From Steroidobacteraceae bacterium (GTDB lineage Bacteria > Pseudomonadota > Gammaproteobacteria > Steroidobacterales > Steroidobacteraceae), in assembly GCA_025451845.1 (NCBI GenBank), contig JANWJS010000044.1, forward strand, positions 1 through 64,000: 64,000 bases of DNA, read 5' to 3'. This document shows, piece by piece, positions 26,993 to 37,739 of the stretch. The translations under genes and the position numbers were made by a program. How positions within the stretch are numbered: position 1 is the first letter of the stretch; each line of letters opens with the position of its first letter. Below the pieces are notes generated by a model. It saw only the letters and a list, made by a program, of their open reading frames with translations. It was not told the DNA's origin and did no database searches.

Positions 26993-28336
26993 CTACGCGC
27001 TTCGTGCCACGTGCCGTTCGCTCTCCGCCACGCGCTGCCGCGAGTCGAGGTCCGGTTCGGGCGCTGCCTCCCGCAGCACCACACTGCGGTACAACTCCTC
27101 CAGCCGGGCGACGCTGTGGTCCCAGGTGAAGAGTTGTTGCACGCGCCGCCGCCCGGCGGCGCCCATGCGCGCGCGCAGACCCGGGTCCGCGAGCAGTGTG
27201 CGAATGGCGGCGGCGAGCCCCTCGCCATCGCCCCGCTCGACCAGGATGCCGGTCTCGCCGTCGACCACGACTTCGGGTAGGGCCCCGCCCCGCGTAGCCA
27301 CCACGGGTAAACCCGCGGCCATCGCCTCGATCACCGGGATGCCGAACGGCTCGTGCCAGAGCGAGGGGAAGACAAAGATCCCGGCCCGGGCGTAATGTGA
27401 GCAGATCTCGTCATTGGCGACGCGGCCATGGAGGAACGCACGTCCGCCGAGCGCACTCACGCGCTTGCACAAGAGCTCGTAGTACGCGTCCGGGCGACTG
27501 TAATAGCAGGTCAGGTCGTTGAAGATCGGATCGCGGCCATGCGGGTCGACGTACTCGCGCGGCGAGAGATCCAGGGGACCCACGAGACTGACGCTCGCGC
27601 GCGGATGCGACCGCAGTACTTCGCCCATCGCGGAGAGGAGCAGGTGCACCCCTTTCTCGGGGCACAGCCGTCCGACGAAGAGCACGGTGCTCGAGGCGGC
27701 CGGGTCGGAGGTCACCTCCAGAAAGCGCTGATCGACTCCGTTGTAGAGCGTATGACAGCGTTCTGCTGCAGCGGGGTGGAGGCGCCGGATGGCGTCCGCG
27801 ACGAACCGGCTGCAGGCGAGGATCAGCGCCGCCTCCTGCAACCGTGGCCCGACCACCGCCGGGTCGAAATCGGTGAGCGAGTGGTCGTGCATGTGTAAGA
27901 CGATCCGCGCATCGGGATTGGCGTGGCGGATCGGATCGACGAAGTTGCAAACGGTATGCAGGTGTACCAGATCGCAGCCGCGCTCGCGGATGTCACGCGC
28001 CACTTCGCGCGCGTAATGGGCGTAGTAGAAGGGGGTCAGCCTGAAGGGGCGTCCAGGGTTCAGCAATCGCGCGAGATCGAAAATCTTCAGGCCGTTCAGC
28101 GCCCGGTCGATCCCTTGAGGGATGCGGCGGTAGGTGACGCCCTCGTGCTCCTCGACCTCTTTTTGGCCCGGGACCCATTTCGGGTAGGTCACGATCTCGT
28201 GACGGCGGGCGAGGCGGCGGCCGATCTCGTAGTTCACGATCGCCAGAGCGTCGTAAAGTTGGGTATGCGGCACCGGGATATCGGCGTGCGGATACACCTG
28301 TGCGATTCTGATGCCCACGGATGGGGTAGACAGCAA
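26993..28336 (-). CDS. Family 4 glycosyltransferase
   Basis: 447-residue GT-B enzyme. The N-terminal acceptor domain (IRIAQVYPHADIPVPHTQLY) leads to the donor domain with LFVGRLCPEKGVHLLLSA and the EX7E motif region HEPFGIPVIEAMAAGLPVVA. The sugar donor is probably a nucleotide-activated hexose. The first ATG is used; GTG six codons later is possible. No neighbouring polysaccharide genes are found, so a role in glycolipid or surface glycan assembly is inference. Confidence 0.87.
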   Translation of the reverse strand: MLSTPSVGIRIAQVYPHADIPVPHTQLYDALAIVNYEIGRRLARRHEIVTYPKWVPGQKEVEEHEGVTYRRIPQGIDRALNGLKIFDLARLLNPGRPFRLTPFYYAHYAREVARDIRERGCDLVHLHTVCNFVDPIRHANPDARIVLHMHDHSLTDFDPAVVGPRLQEAALILACSRFVADAIRRLHPAAAERCHTLYNGVDQRFLEVTSDPAASSTVLFVGRLCPEKGVHLLLSAMGEVLRSHPRASVSLVGPLDLSPREYVDPHGRDPIFNDLTCYYSRPDAYYELLCKRVSALGGRAFLHGRVANDEICSHYARAGIFVFPSLWHEPFGIPVIEAMAAGLPVVATRGGALPEVVVDGETGILVERGDGEGLAAAIRTLLADPGLRARMGAAGRRRVQQLFTWDHSVARLEELYRSVVLREAAPEPDLDSRQRVAESERHVARSA

Positions 28337-28395
28337 ATGTCATGCCCAAGCCTGGCCTGGCGCAGCCCTGGTACCGGGAGCCTCGGGGAGGGGGA

Positions 28396-29073
28396 TCAGG
28401 TGAGCGGCGGACCCATGCGGCCGTGGAGGTAGAACGCGACGGCGTAGAGCACGAGGGCGGCGACGATCCGCCATGCGCCGATCTCAGCCAGCCCGGGCCC
28501 CAGGCGGTTGGCCCCGCGCGCGATGGCGGCGAACGGGACGCTCGAGGTCACATGCTCGAATTTCTGCCATTGCTCGGGAAACTTGCGACGCCGCTTGGCA
28601 TCGATCGAGGCCGTGCCGCCGAGCGCGAGCAGGAGGAAGGTGCCGAAGAGGATCAGTGAAGCGACATCGCCGTTGAGCACGAGGTGCGTGGCCGCCCAGA
28701 GCGCGACGCCCCAGAGAAAAGGATGGCGCGTGATGCGCACCATCCCGCGGGCCTTCTCCGGATCGAGGCGCGACTCCATTCCAACTTGCGTCGGATTCGG
28801 AGTCATGACGCCGATCACGGCGAAGAGGAACGCAATGAAGACCAACGCGTAGGCCGCCGGCCTGAAGCCCAACATCAATCCCCAGGTGGCGACGAGCGGC
28901 GCATGACGGTAGGCATAGATCAGCCAGCCGATGCCGATGAAGGAAGCCAGCGCGAAGAGGCCCCGATACCGTCTCTCACCGAGCGTGCCGGTGAGCGCAT
29001 CGCGCAGCCGGGTCCCGGATACTCCGAAATGAATCAGCAGGAAGTAGGCGCATGCGGCGATCAGATCTGGCAT
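28396..29073 (-). CDS. NnrU family membrane protein
   Basis: 225 residues, six or seven membrane helices. The family segments TRHPFLWGVALWAATHLVLN (about 115-134) and SIDAKRRRKFPEQW are clear; this region is shared with isoprenylcysteine methyltransferase-like and NnrU proteins. NnrU was named from nitrite/NO reductase regions, but here there are no denitrification genes nearby, so the function is open. Confidence 0.85.
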   Translation of the reverse strand: MPDLIAACAYFLLIHFGVSGTRLRDALTGTLGERRYRGLFALASFIGIGWLIYAYRHAPLVATWGLMLGFRPAAYALVFIAFLFAVIGVMTPNPTQVGMESRLDPEKARGMVRITRHPFLWGVALWAATHLVLNGDVASLILFGTFLLLALGGTASIDAKRRRKFPEQWQKFEHVTSSVPFAAIARGANRLGPGLAEIGAWRIVAALVLYAVAFYLHGRMGPPLT

Positions 29074-29111
29074 GGAGAGGCCCTCGGTCCCACGCGATTA
29101 GGGGGCATGGA

Positions 29112-29351
29112 TTGTACCGCTACGGCCACGCCCTGGTGATTGCCGTGCTGCTGGCTGCGATCGTCACGAAGCGGCCCTTGGTGCTGGTGGCGGCGCCGAT
29201 CGTCGGCTACGGGTGCGCCTGGGTCGGCCACTTCTGCTTCGAGAAGAACAGGCCCGCCACCTTCCGCCAGCCCGGGTACAGCCTGGCGGGAGACTGGGTG
29301 CTCTGGTGGCAGATCACGACCCGCAGGAGGTCACTCGGCGGCCGCGAATGA
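29112..29351 (+). CDS. Mpo1/DUF962-like protein, N-terminally shortened
   Basis: 79 residues from TTG 29112, preceded by AGGGGG. The sequence AWVGHFCFEKNRPATFRQPG with a following YSLAGDWVLWW matches the C-terminal part of DUF962 proteins, which are linked to 2-hydroxy fatty acid oxidation in yeast Mpo1. The usual N-terminal half (a YxxxHxxxxNRxLHxxG-type stretch with its histidines) is missing or reduced to GLYRYGH. It is therefore a truncated gene or a degenerate copy. The 3' end overlaps the convergent flippase-like gene. Confidence 0.55.
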   Translation: MYRYGHALVIAVLLAAIVTKRPLVLVAAPIVGYGCAWVGHFCFEKNRPATFRQPGYSLAGDWVLWWQITTRRRSLGGRE

Positions 29352-30309
29352 TGGCGCGGTCCGTGCCGACCGCGACACCGAGCGTAGCCGCGCCCATCGT
29401 CAGGTCCCGTGCGCGACGGGCGAGGGAGGCGGCCACCGCCGTTGCCGGTGCGATGCCGAACACGGCGCAGGCGAGCACGTAGCTCGCCTCCTGCACGCCG
29501 GCCGCCGCCGGCACCATGAAGACGAAGGTTCGCAGGCCGGCCACCGCGCAGTCGATGACCAGTGCGCGCGCCGCGCTCACCGGCTTGCCGAGCAGGTCGA
29601 ATACCAGCCACAGCTCCGCGGCGCCGAGAAACCAACACAGCAGGTGCAGCGCGAATCCCGATCTCAACCGCGTGGGGTGACTCAGGATGTCGTCCAGGAC
29701 CGTGTTGATATCACCGTGCGCGTGCACGCGCCGGAGTGAAGCCAACACGGGCCATCGCTGTGAGACTTTGCGGATCAGGCGTTGGAAGGCGGCGCCGAGG
29801 CGCCGCCGCGCCAGCACCGGGACGGCCACGGCCACCGCGGTCAGCGCGAGCCCGAGACTCAGCGGAAGCACGAGTCCGGAGCCCGGTGCGAGGGTGAGCA
29901 GCGCCAGCACGCCCGCGAGGACATAGGGCAGCTTCGCTCCCAGCTCCACGATCAGATCGACGCTCATCGAGAGTACCCCGCGCAGGGCCGCGGGACCCTC
30001 GAGGCACAGCGCCCGCACCCCGAGCACGAAGCCGCCGATTTGCGAGAAGGGCAGGGTCTCCGCGGCGGCATCGCGCACCAGCCGCGCCCAGATGAACCGG
30101 CGCGGCGGCGGCGGAACACTCCCTGCGGCCTGGCGCCAGGCGATCCCCATGAGCGCCACGACCGGCAGGTGCGCGAGCGCGATGACGAGGAGTCCCGAAA
30201 GGCGCAGTCCCTCCAGCGTGCGCATCACGGCGCCCGCGCCGGCGTAGATCAGAGTCGCGGTCAGGACCGCAGCCCCGAGTATCAGGCCGACGGCCGAGCG
30301 CCATTTCAC
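29314..30309 (-). CDS. UPF0104/lysylphosphatidylglycerol synthase-like membrane protein
   Basis: 331 residues, about eight helices. GTG 30309 starts VKWRSAVGLILGAAVLTATL, four bases after the sulfotransferase stop; the frame further upstream lies over that gene. Family features include the PFSQIGGFVLGVRAL segment and GVQEASYVLACAVFG near the C-terminus (compare the GGxGxxE signature; here the conserved Glu is kept as QEAS). Members include the flippase part of MprF and hopanoid-linked HpnL. The partner sulfotransferase suggests handling of a modified lipid. Confidence 0.8.
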   Translation of the reverse strand: MKWRSAVGLILGAAVLTATLIYAGAGAVMRTLEGLRLSGLLVIALAHLPVVALMGIAWRQAAGSVPPPPRRFIWARLVRDAAAETLPFSQIGGFVLGVRALCLEGPAALRGVLSMSVDLIVELGAKLPYVLAGVLALLTLAPGSGLVLPLSLGLALTAVAVAVPVLARRRLGAAFQRLIRKVSQRWPVLASLRRVHAHGDINTVLDDILSHPTRLRSGFALHLLCWFLGAAELWLVFDLLGKPVSAARALVIDCAVAGLRTFVFMVPAAAGVQEASYVLACAVFGIAPATAVAASLARRARDLTMGAATLGVAVGTDRAIIRGRRVTSCGS

Positions 30310-30313
30310 CGGG

Positions 30314-31564
30314 TCAGTTCCGCGCGCCGCGAGCGGGGCGCGCCTTGGGCGGCCATTCGAGCTCGATGCCGAATGTGTCCGTGTACGGCTTGAATTGGGC
30401 ACGCAGGGCTTCGGGATCGAGACCGAAGCTCTGCAAATTGTAACGGCGCAGCCGATGGCGGCGGTTCGAGCGATTGCCGAGCCATTTGCGCATTCGCCGG
30501 GCGGCATCGCCGCTCGATACATGGCCGCCGTGGCGCAAGAGGCGATCCGCGGCGCGCTCAGGTGCTGACACGATCTCGCGGAAATGCAGCTGCAGAATGG
30601 AGGCCGAGGATGCCGCCGCACGCATCATCCGCTGCGCACCGTCGAGCCAGGAAGCGCAGACCTGTTGTCCGATCTCCGCGAGGTCGACGCTATGGGCGAA
30701 CGGGCGCCGCAGTACCTCCGTCAGGCGGGCGACGGAAGCCAGCACCGCGACCGGGTCACGATGGATGAACACCCAATACGCATCCGGATAGACGGCGCGG
30801 ATATCATCCAGCGCAAATACATGGTCGGGCGACTTGAGGATCCACCGCCGCCCGGGCGCCTGGGCGTCCAGGTGCTGCAGGAAGCGTTTGTGGAATCCAT
30901 ACGCCTCGAGGTGGCCGTGTTGCTGCAGCCAGCTCTGATAGCTCGGCACACGATAGACGCTGTCGTAACGCAGACTCTGAAATATCTGGGCGGTGATGTC
31001 GGTGCATTCCTCCGGCTCACCTGCCGCCACCTCGTGGAGGGAGTTGAGCTCGGGCGCGAGCAGGCGCATCAGATGGAACTGGGCCTGCACCCTGGCGCGA
31101 TGGAAGCTCTCTCCCACCCGTCCCGCCACGGAGGGATGGGGATGGACCAGGCGCCAGGAAAGGGGCGCCGCCACGGCCGGGTCGCGCACCAGCAAGCGGT
31201 GCAGGAAGGTCGAGCCGCTGCGCGGCATGCCCGTGATGAAGATCGGCCGCTCGAGGGGCCGCGCGAGCAGCGCCGGGTCCTCGCGCTCGCGGCGCTCGAA
31301 CTCGAGGAGGTTGTGGAGGCTGCGCCGGATTTCGAACCTGACGGCGTTGCGGCCGAGCCCGTTGAGGTCGCTCTCCGCATTGCATGAAGCGATCAGGCGC
31401 CGCAGCGCCAGCACGAACGAAGAGTCGTCAAATCCCTCGCGCCCGGCGCGCTTCAGTGCCGCCGCGAGCACTTCCTCGGCATTGAGCGCCGGCCCCCTGC
31501 CACGCCCGAAAATCCCTGGCCCGAGGGCCCGATCCTGCCCGTCCATCAATACGCCTTTCGCCAT
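30314..31564 (-). CDS. PAPS-dependent sulfotransferase family protein
   Basis: 416 residues. ATG 31564 has AGGAGCC upstream; the longer frame has no ribosome site. The 5'-phosphosulfate-binding loop is FITGMPRSGSTFLHRL (109-124). The 3'-phosphate-binding region is likely in YWVFIHRDPVAVLASVARL, with its Arg. A typical bacterial member of the PF13469-like group. It probably sulfates a small molecule or glycan. It forms a two-gene unit with the downstream membrane protein. Confidence 0.86.
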   Translation of the reverse strand: MAKGVLMDGQDRALGPGIFGRGRGPALNAEEVLAAALKRAGREGFDDSSFVLALRRLIASCNAESDLNGLGRNAVRFEIRRSLHNLLEFERREREDPALLARPLERPIFITGMPRSGSTFLHRLLVRDPAVAAPLSWRLVHPHPSVAGRVGESFHRARVQAQFHLMRLLAPELNSLHEVAAGEPEECTDITAQIFQSLRYDSVYRVPSYQSWLQQHGHLEAYGFHKRFLQHLDAQAPGRRWILKSPDHVFALDDIRAVYPDAYWVFIHRDPVAVLASVARLTEVLRRPFAHSVDLAEIGQQVCASWLDGAQRMMRAAASSASILQLHFREIVSAPERAADRLLRHGGHVSSGDAARRMRKWLGNRSNRRHRLRRYNLQSFGLDPEALRAQFKPYTDTFGIELEWPPKARPARGARN

Positions 31565-31789
31565 ATCGGCTCCTGTGCGGCGATGCGCCCGCTCCGCTGC
31601 GGGGACGCCGGGCCGCTCAAAGGGATTGCCGCCGCAAGAACGCGGCCCGACAGCTGAGACGCCGGCTCGTCGCATCCCGCGAGGCCACTGCAAATTTACA
31701 TCCAGCCGCCTCATTGTGCCTCCGCGCGGAGGCTTCTCCGCTACGGCAATGCGACAGCGGGCGAGGCGCCGACTCCGCTAAGATAGAGC

Positions 31790-32455
31790 ATGCGCATCGA
31801 ACTCGATCCCCTGGAAGCACGCGTGATCGGCTGCATGCTGGAAAAGCAGATCACGACGCCCGATCAGTATCCACTGTCACTCAACTCCCTGGTGAGCGCC
31901 TGCAACCAGAAGAGCAATCGGGATCCCGTCATGAGCGTGGACGAAGCTGCGGTCCAGGGCACACTCGATGCGCTGTCGCGTAAGCACCTGGTGCTCGAGC
32001 GCTCCGGCTTCGGCAGCCGGGTGCCGAAGTACCAGCACCTCTTCTGCAACACCGAATTCGGCAGTCTGAAGTTTTCCCCACAGGAGCTTGCGATCGTATG
32101 CGAGCTGCTGCTGCGCGGCGCGCAGACGCCCGGCGAGCTGCGCTCCCGAGCCAGCCGCATGGCGTCTTTCACCGACGTATCGGAGATCGAGGCGGCACTG
32201 CAGGCTCTTCTCGAGCGCGAATCCGGCCCCCTCGTCGCCAGGCTGCCGCGCGAGCCGGGGCGGCGCGAGTCGCGCTACATGCAACTCTTTGGCGGCTCGC
32301 CGCCGCCCGAGGCTATAGCGGCGGCGAGTGCGGACACGCAAGAGACACCTACGGCAACCGCTGACTCAACACTGGCGCACCGAGTAGGCAAACTCGAGGA
32401 AGAAGTGCGCGAGCTTCGGGCCGAGCTCGACGAGCTGAGAGCACGCTCCCGGTAG
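31790..32455 (+). CDS. YceH family (UPF0502) protein
   Basis: 221 residues. The N-terminus LDPLEARVIGCMLEKQITTP and the following YPLSLNSLVSACNQKSNRDP are diagnostic for YceH/DUF480, a pair of winged-helix domains. The C-terminal 35 residues form a heptad coiled coil (HRVGKLEEEVRELRAELDEL). The function of the family is unknown. No strong ribosome site precedes the ATG; TAAGAT at 31779-31784 is placed so that transcription could begin at the start codon itself. Confidence 0.92.
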   Translation: MRIELDPLEARVIGCMLEKQITTPDQYPLSLNSLVSACNQKSNRDPVMSVDEAAVQGTLDALSRKHLVLERSGFGSRVPKYQHLFCNTEFGSLKFSPQELAIVCELLLRGAQTPGELRSRASRMASFTDVSEIEAALQALLERESGPLVARLPREPGRRESRYMQLFGGSPPPEAIAAASADTQETPTATADSTLAHRVGKLEEEVRELRAELDELRARSR

Positions 32456-32783
32456 CGTGCCGCCCGCCCTCCGGCGGTAATGCGAAATCCGGTATGGCGG
32501 CGCCCGCGGCCGCCGCGAGACGGTCGGCCGGCTTGCTGGCCTGGCAGAACGTTAGGTTCATATCCCATACAAAATCGTAGTCGGTTGCCCTGCTTGAGGT
32601 CCGCGGTTGCGCGACGGCTCCTTCGGAAACGGAGAGTCATCGCGATGACTACACAGGGTCCGCAGGACCGCTCGGCGGGGCCATGGCTACGCGCCACAAT
32701 TTGCAAGATCGTGACCTGCGCAGGGCAGAGTCGACGCTGCAGGTAGTGCGCCGGCTATATTCTGCGCAGGTGAGGAACTGCCT
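32456..32783. other. Intergenic region between yceH-like and CPBP genes
   Basis: No convincing gene in 328 bases; short frames here lack ribosome sites or protein-like composition. A GC-rich stem near 32460-32478 may end the upstream transcript. TATATT at 32756-32761 may be a -10 for the CPBP gene; no good -35 is seen. Confidence 0.5.
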
Positions 32784-33593
32784 TTGACATCCGCCCCGCC
32801 GGGCAGCCAGCCGCCCTCGGATTCAGCCCTCGGCCGCTCGCCGTTTAATTCCTGGCTATCGCGTTCCAGCCGGGACACCCGCTGGCTGCTCAGGGTAGTG
32901 CTGAGGACTATTCTTCTGACGGCGGCAGCCGCTCTTCTTTTTGGCGGCACCGCCTTCGGGTTCGGGTCGCGAGCCGCCATCTATGGGGTTCAAGTCTCGG
33001 TTCTGCTACTGGTATGGCTCCGGGTCGGCAACTCCCTGAGGAGCCCCCGCCAGCGAATAGTGCTCAGGGGCGTGCGCCCGAGGCACTTCCTGATCGCCTG
33101 CATGATCCTGACTTGCGTGGCGGCAGCCCTTGGCGCGCTGCTCGGCGGCGATACCTTCCTGAGGTGGGGCTGGTGGTCCATTCTCGGCGGCAGCGGTAAC
33201 GTGATCCTCGGCCAGGCGCAGGGGTCCGGTCAGATCGTCTCCGACCTGATCCTGCCGATCCTGATCGTGACTCCGCTCGCTCTATCGCTCGGCCGATTCG
33301 CGTTGTACGAGGAACGAATTTTCCGCCGTGGAGACGAAAAGCGCGGAATCGGCGGGCGACTGTCGCGTTCTCTGGTATTCGGTCTCGCCCATTTGGTCAT
33401 GGGCATCCCCATTGGAGCCGGGATAGCGCTAGGTGTAGGCGGGTTCGGCTTCAGTCAGGTCTATCTACGGCGCTGGCGTAAGAGCGCCTCCCGGTACCAG
33501 AGCGTGCTGGAGGCGGCCCGGGTGCACGTGGCGTACAACTTCATCATCATCGGCGTAGCGATTGCCGCACTGGTCGTGCAGGCCAGTAGCTGA
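32784..33593 (+). CDS. CPBP family intramembrane metalloprotease
   Basis: 269 residues, about seven helices. TTG 32784 is used because GAGGAAC stands at the right distance. The glutamyl-protease (CAAX/Rce1-like) motifs are present: EERIFRR (Glu176/Glu177...Arg181), FGLAH with His203, and HVAYN (His248, Asn252). Bacterial members act on peptides or unknown membrane substrates; no bacteriocin genes are adjacent, so the role is open. Confidence 0.85.
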   Translation: MTSAPPGSQPPSDSALGRSPFNSWLSRSSRDTRWLLRVVLRTILLTAAAALLFGGTAFGFGSRAAIYGVQVSVLLLVWLRVGNSLRSPRQRIVLRGVRPRHFLIACMILTCVAAALGALLGGDTFLRWGWWSILGGSGNVILGQAQGSGQIVSDLILPILIVTPLALSLGRFALYEERIFRRGDEKRGIGGRLSRSLVFGLAHLVMGIPIGAGIALGVGGFGFSQVYLRRWRKSASRYQSVLEAARVHVAYNFIIIGVAIAALVVQASS

Positions 33594-33612
33594 GGGCGCG
33601 GCGCTCGAGACT

Positions 33613-34461
<849 letters not shown>

Positions 34462-34541
34462 GGCAGTGAGACTCGCAGATGTACGCCTGGTGGGGCGCAA
34501 GTGCGGCCATTATCGCCGTTCCGGACGTCCCCGACGAGAAG

Positions 34542-35426
34542 TCAATCCCCGACGAGCGACCACCCCTCGCCGCGTAGCCAACACTTCTCCTGCGGGACCG
34601 TCTCGCCCCTAACCAGCCGAGTCACGCTCTGCCCGCCCTCTACGGCAAAAGCTGCGGCAAGGGCGGCTTCCGCCCGTTTCTGCCGCACTCCCTCGGCGGG
34701 AATGAGGGCCACCGGAAGGAGCCACCGGGCCTCGAATGTGGTGCCGCGCCGTCGAATCCGGAAGTAGGCGCCGGTTCGCATTGCCATGGCGGGAGCCGAG
34801 GCGATCCGCTTCATGGATGGGATGTTCTCATCGGTGGTCAGCGGCAGAAGCAACCGCCCGCCATCAGTAAGCCCGTCAAGCCAAGCCTCCGCGGGATGGG
34901 TGACACCGGCATTGACGTAGATGACATCCGCGGCATCAAAGCTACCAGCTGCACCATTACCATGAATCACGCGGACGTTCCGGAAGGTGGAGAGGTTCTG
35001 GCGAGCGCGCAAAGCGAGCTCCGGGTCGCATTCGATGGCGGTGACGCGACCCTTTGAGCCTGCGAGATCGGACATGATGGCCGTGTAGTAGCCGGTGCCG
35101 GATCCCACATGCACGACGTGCTCACCCTCGCTGATGCCGACGGCCGCGAGAAGCATGGCGTGAAGCGAAGGCTGGCCGTTGTTGATGGCGCGATCGGGCA
35201 GGATTCCGACCAGCTGATTGGTGTAGACATAGACCGGATCCGCTTCCGGAGTCGGTGTGTATACCCCGGGGGCTCTCATGATCTGCCAGGGCCCCGGGCC
35301 GAGGAAGTCCTCGCGGGGCACATGCGCAAACGCCGCACGGATCCGCGGATCCTGGACTCTGGCTTCTGCCAGGATCTGCTTGGCATACGCCCGGCGGACG
35401 ATTGCCAGCTCTGCCTCTCGTTCCAC
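34542..35426 (-). CDS. PCMT-like methyltransferase (protein-L-isoaspartate O-methyltransferase family)
   Basis: 294 residues. GTG 35426 is chosen because a perfect GGGAGGA site precedes it; an upstream start adds 23 residues. SAM-binding motif I is VVHVGSGTGYYTAI (104-117), preceded by QPSLHAMLLAAV, where isoaspartyl methyltransferases carry SQPY. The N-terminal helices and a C-terminal extension of about 70 residues fit bacterial PCMT relatives. True repair activity is not certain. Confidence 0.82.
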   Translation of the reverse strand: MEREAELAIVRRAYAKQILAEARVQDPRIRAAFAHVPREDFLGPGPWQIMRAPGVYTPTPEADPVYVYTNQLVGILPDRAINNGQPSLHAMLLAAVGISEGEHVVHVGSGTGYYTAIMSDLAGSKGRVTAIECDPELALRARQNLSTFRNVRVIHGNGAAGSFDAADVIYVNAGVTHPAEAWLDGLTDGGRLLLPLTTDENIPSMKRIASAPAMAMRTGAYFRIRRRGTTFEARWLLPVALIPAEGVRQKRAEAALAAAFAVEGGQSVTRLVRGETVPQEKCWLRGEGWSLVGD

Positions 35427-35525
35427 GGGTCCTCCCGAAGTGAGATGGTTGGGTACGGTAAACGGCGCCCCTACATGGATAGCTCTCTCAGACACCCGCC
35501 GGGGACTCGATCCCGGGGTCAGTGA

Positions 35526-37739
35526 TCAGCCGCGGGCAATCTCGGCATTCACGACAGGGAGCTCCCGCAAGCGCACGCCGGTTGCCGCGAAGATCGCATT
35601 GACGACAGCCGGCGCAACAGGAGGAACGCCTACCTCGCCGGCGCCACCCATGGTTCCGTCGCTCTCGATGATGTGCACGTCGATATCCGGGCAGTCGGCG
35701 AGGCGGATGACCGGGTAGTCGGGAAAGTTGCGCTGCACGACTGCGCCGTGCTCGAGCGTGATGGCCCCGTACAGCGCCGCGCTCAGGCCAAAAATGATGC
35801 CGCCCTCGACTTGTGCCCGGAATCCGTCCGGATTGACCACCGCGCCGCAGTCCGCGGCGCAGGTGATCCGACGCACCCTCACGGAGCCCAGCTTCGCCAC
35901 CTCGACCTCAGCCACCTGCGCCACGATGGTGCCAAAGCACTCGACCAGCGCAATGCCGCGGCCCACCCCGGCATCGAGCGGCGCCGCCCAGCCAGCCTTG
36001 TCGGCTGCCAGATTCAGCGCCGCCAAGTGGCGCGGCTTGTGCGCGAGAAGCGCTCTGCGGTACTCGAGCGGATCCCGCCGGGCTTCGTGTGCCAGCTCGT
36101 CGACGAAAGATTCCACGAAGAATCCGTGCCAGGAAGACTCGATGCTGCGCCACGAGCCAGTGGGCACGGGACTGGCGATCTTCACCGCGCGGTAGGCTTG
36201 GTGAGGCACGCCATAGATGATGTGCGCCTCAGTGTCAGCACTATCTACCGTGGTGTAGTCGTTCACCCAGACGCGCGGCCTACCGTCCGTACTCAGCGAC
36301 CCCCGGAACCGGCTCGTTACAGCGGGGCGGTAGTAGTCGTGCTGGATGTCTTCTTCTCGCGTGAATATGAGTTTGACCGGGGTGCCGGGCACCGCCATGG
36401 CGGCCCTGACGGCGTACTCGAAGAAGTTCCAACTGCCCGGAAGCCGCCGTCCGAAGGCGCCGCCGCTCGGCAGCTGATGAAATATCACCTGGCTCATGGG
36501 CATTCCGGCGACCTCCGCGCAGAAGGCACGCGCCGCGAGCGCATCCTGGGAGCCTCCCCAAACTTCGAGCCCGCGCGGCGGGCGAAAAAGAGCGGTTGCA
36601 TTCACAGGCTCCATTGCGGCGTGCGCAAGGTAAGGCACGTGGTAGAGCCTCTCGATGACATGGCTGCCCAGAGCGTCCACTCCGCGTCCCACGGTGAGAT
36701 CGGTGGTGGTGCTTTCCTTGCCGCCGAGCGCGGAGACCTGCCGCGCACGCAAGGCCGCCGAGAATACCGCGGCCTTCTTGCCCGCGTCGAAAGTCGGCCT
36801 CAGCGCGTCGAGCGCCTTTTGCGCGCGCCAGAAGCGGTCGGCGACGACAACCACTGCGTCATCGAGCCTCACGATGCGGCGCACTCCCCGCATCTGCGCC
36901 GCCGAAGCTTCATCGACGGAGCGCAGCTTCCCGCCCGTTGCCGGCGCGATCCGGATCGCCGCGTAGCACAGGTCCGGCGGACTCACGTCGATGCCGTATA
37001 TCGTGGCGCCGTTGACTTTGGCCGGGATGTCGAAGCGCGCCAGCGAAGCGCCGACGAGTGTGTATGCGTTCCGCGCCTTCAAGGGCGGGTGCGCAGAGGG
37101 CCGGTGATTCGCCGCCTCGGCCGCCAGCTCCCCGAAGCCGAAGCTTTGGCCCGAGGTATGAATCACGCGGCTCATCGCAGTATGAAAAGAGCCGCGCGAG
37201 GCACCGACACGGGCGGCCGCCGCCCTCACCAACAGCTCGCGTGCGGCGGCCGCTGAGATGCGTATGCCGTAGACTCCCGTCATGCGCACGGCCGGTGAGC
37301 CTCCTGTCGTCTGCAGGTCCATATAACGTGCGATCGCGCCCGTGGCATCCGCTGCCGTGCCGCGAAGAAAGGCGGGAATGGAGCTCAGCGTGAGGTTCTT
37401 CGACTCGAACAGAAACCCTTCCGCCAGGGCGCCATTTGCGAACAACGCGTCGGCAGGGGCGATCTGCGCACGGACTCGGCTCCAGTCAGCGTCGAGCTCC
37501 TCGGCCGCCATCTGCGCCAGCGCGGTCGATGTGCCGGTGCCCATCTCACAATGCGGGATCATTACGGTGACGAGGCCATCGCCGGCGATCTTGATCCAGG
37601 TCGCGAGAAACCGCTCCCCGGGCTGGGCGGCGAGCCCATCGGCACGAGCCAGGCGGTCGTCGGGCCAAAGCGCGTAGCCCACTACGAGGGCGCCTGCCAC
37701 ACCCGTAGTCCCGAGCAACATACGACGGCGCGTGATCAT
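35526..37739 (-). CDS. Xanthine dehydrogenase-family molybdopterin subunit (IorB-like), Tat-exported
   Basis: 737 residues. ATG 37739 overlaps the stop of the iron-sulfur subunit gene by four bases; the frame further upstream lies over that gene. A Tat signal is visible ([20 protein letters not shown]). It has the two-domain molybdopterin layout of isoquinoline 1-oxidoreductase beta subunits, including GGAFGRRL and the catalytic Glu in [20 protein letters not shown]. It likely oxidises an N-heterocycle or aldehyde in the periplasm. No cytochrome subunit or XdhC-type maturation gene is adjacent. Confidence 0.9.
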   Translation of the reverse strand: MITRRRMLLGTTGVAGALVVGYALWPDDRLARADGLAAQPGERFLATWIKIAGDGLVTVMIPHCEMGTGTSTALAQMAAEELDADWSRVRAQIAPADALFANGALAEGFLFESKNLTLSSIPAFLRGTAADATGAIARYMDLQTTGGSPAVRMTGVYGIRISAAAARELLVRAAAARVGASRGSFHTAMSRVIHTSGQSFGFGELAAEAANHRPSAHPPLKARNAYTLVGASLARFDIPAKVNGATIYGIDVSPPDLCYAAIRIAPATGGKLRSVDEASAAQMRGVRRIVRLDDAVVVVADRFWRAQKALDALRPTFDAGKKAAVFSAALRARQVSALGGKESTTTDLTVGRGVDALGSHVIERLYHVPYLAHAAMEPVNATALFRPPRGLEVWGGSQDALAARAFCAEVAGMPMSQVIFHQLPSGGAFGRRLPGSWNFFEYAVRAAMAVPGTPVKLIFTREEDIQHDYYRPAVTSRFRGSLSTDGRPRVWVNDYTTVDSADTEAHIIYGVPHQAYRAVKIASPVPTGSWRSIESSWHGFFVESFVDELAHEARRDPLEYRRALLAHKPRHLAALNLAADKAGWAAPLDAGVGRGIALVECFGTIVAQVAEVEVAKLGSVRVRRITCAADCGAVVNPDGFRAQVEGGIIFGLSAALYGAITLEHGAVVQRNFPDYPVIRLADCPDIDVHIIESDGTMGGAGEVGVPPVAPAVVNAIFAATGVRLRELPVVNAEIARG

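Noticed and set aside
29052-29351. ATG 29052 as start of the Mpo1-like protein
   Set aside because: It would overlap the divergent NnrU start and adds an Arg-rich stretch with no family similarity; TTG 29112 has a ribosome site.
35673-37256. 527-residue plus-strand frame opposite the molybdopterin subunit gene
   Set aside because: Arg/His-rich antisense shadow with no motif; the minus-strand gene is clear.
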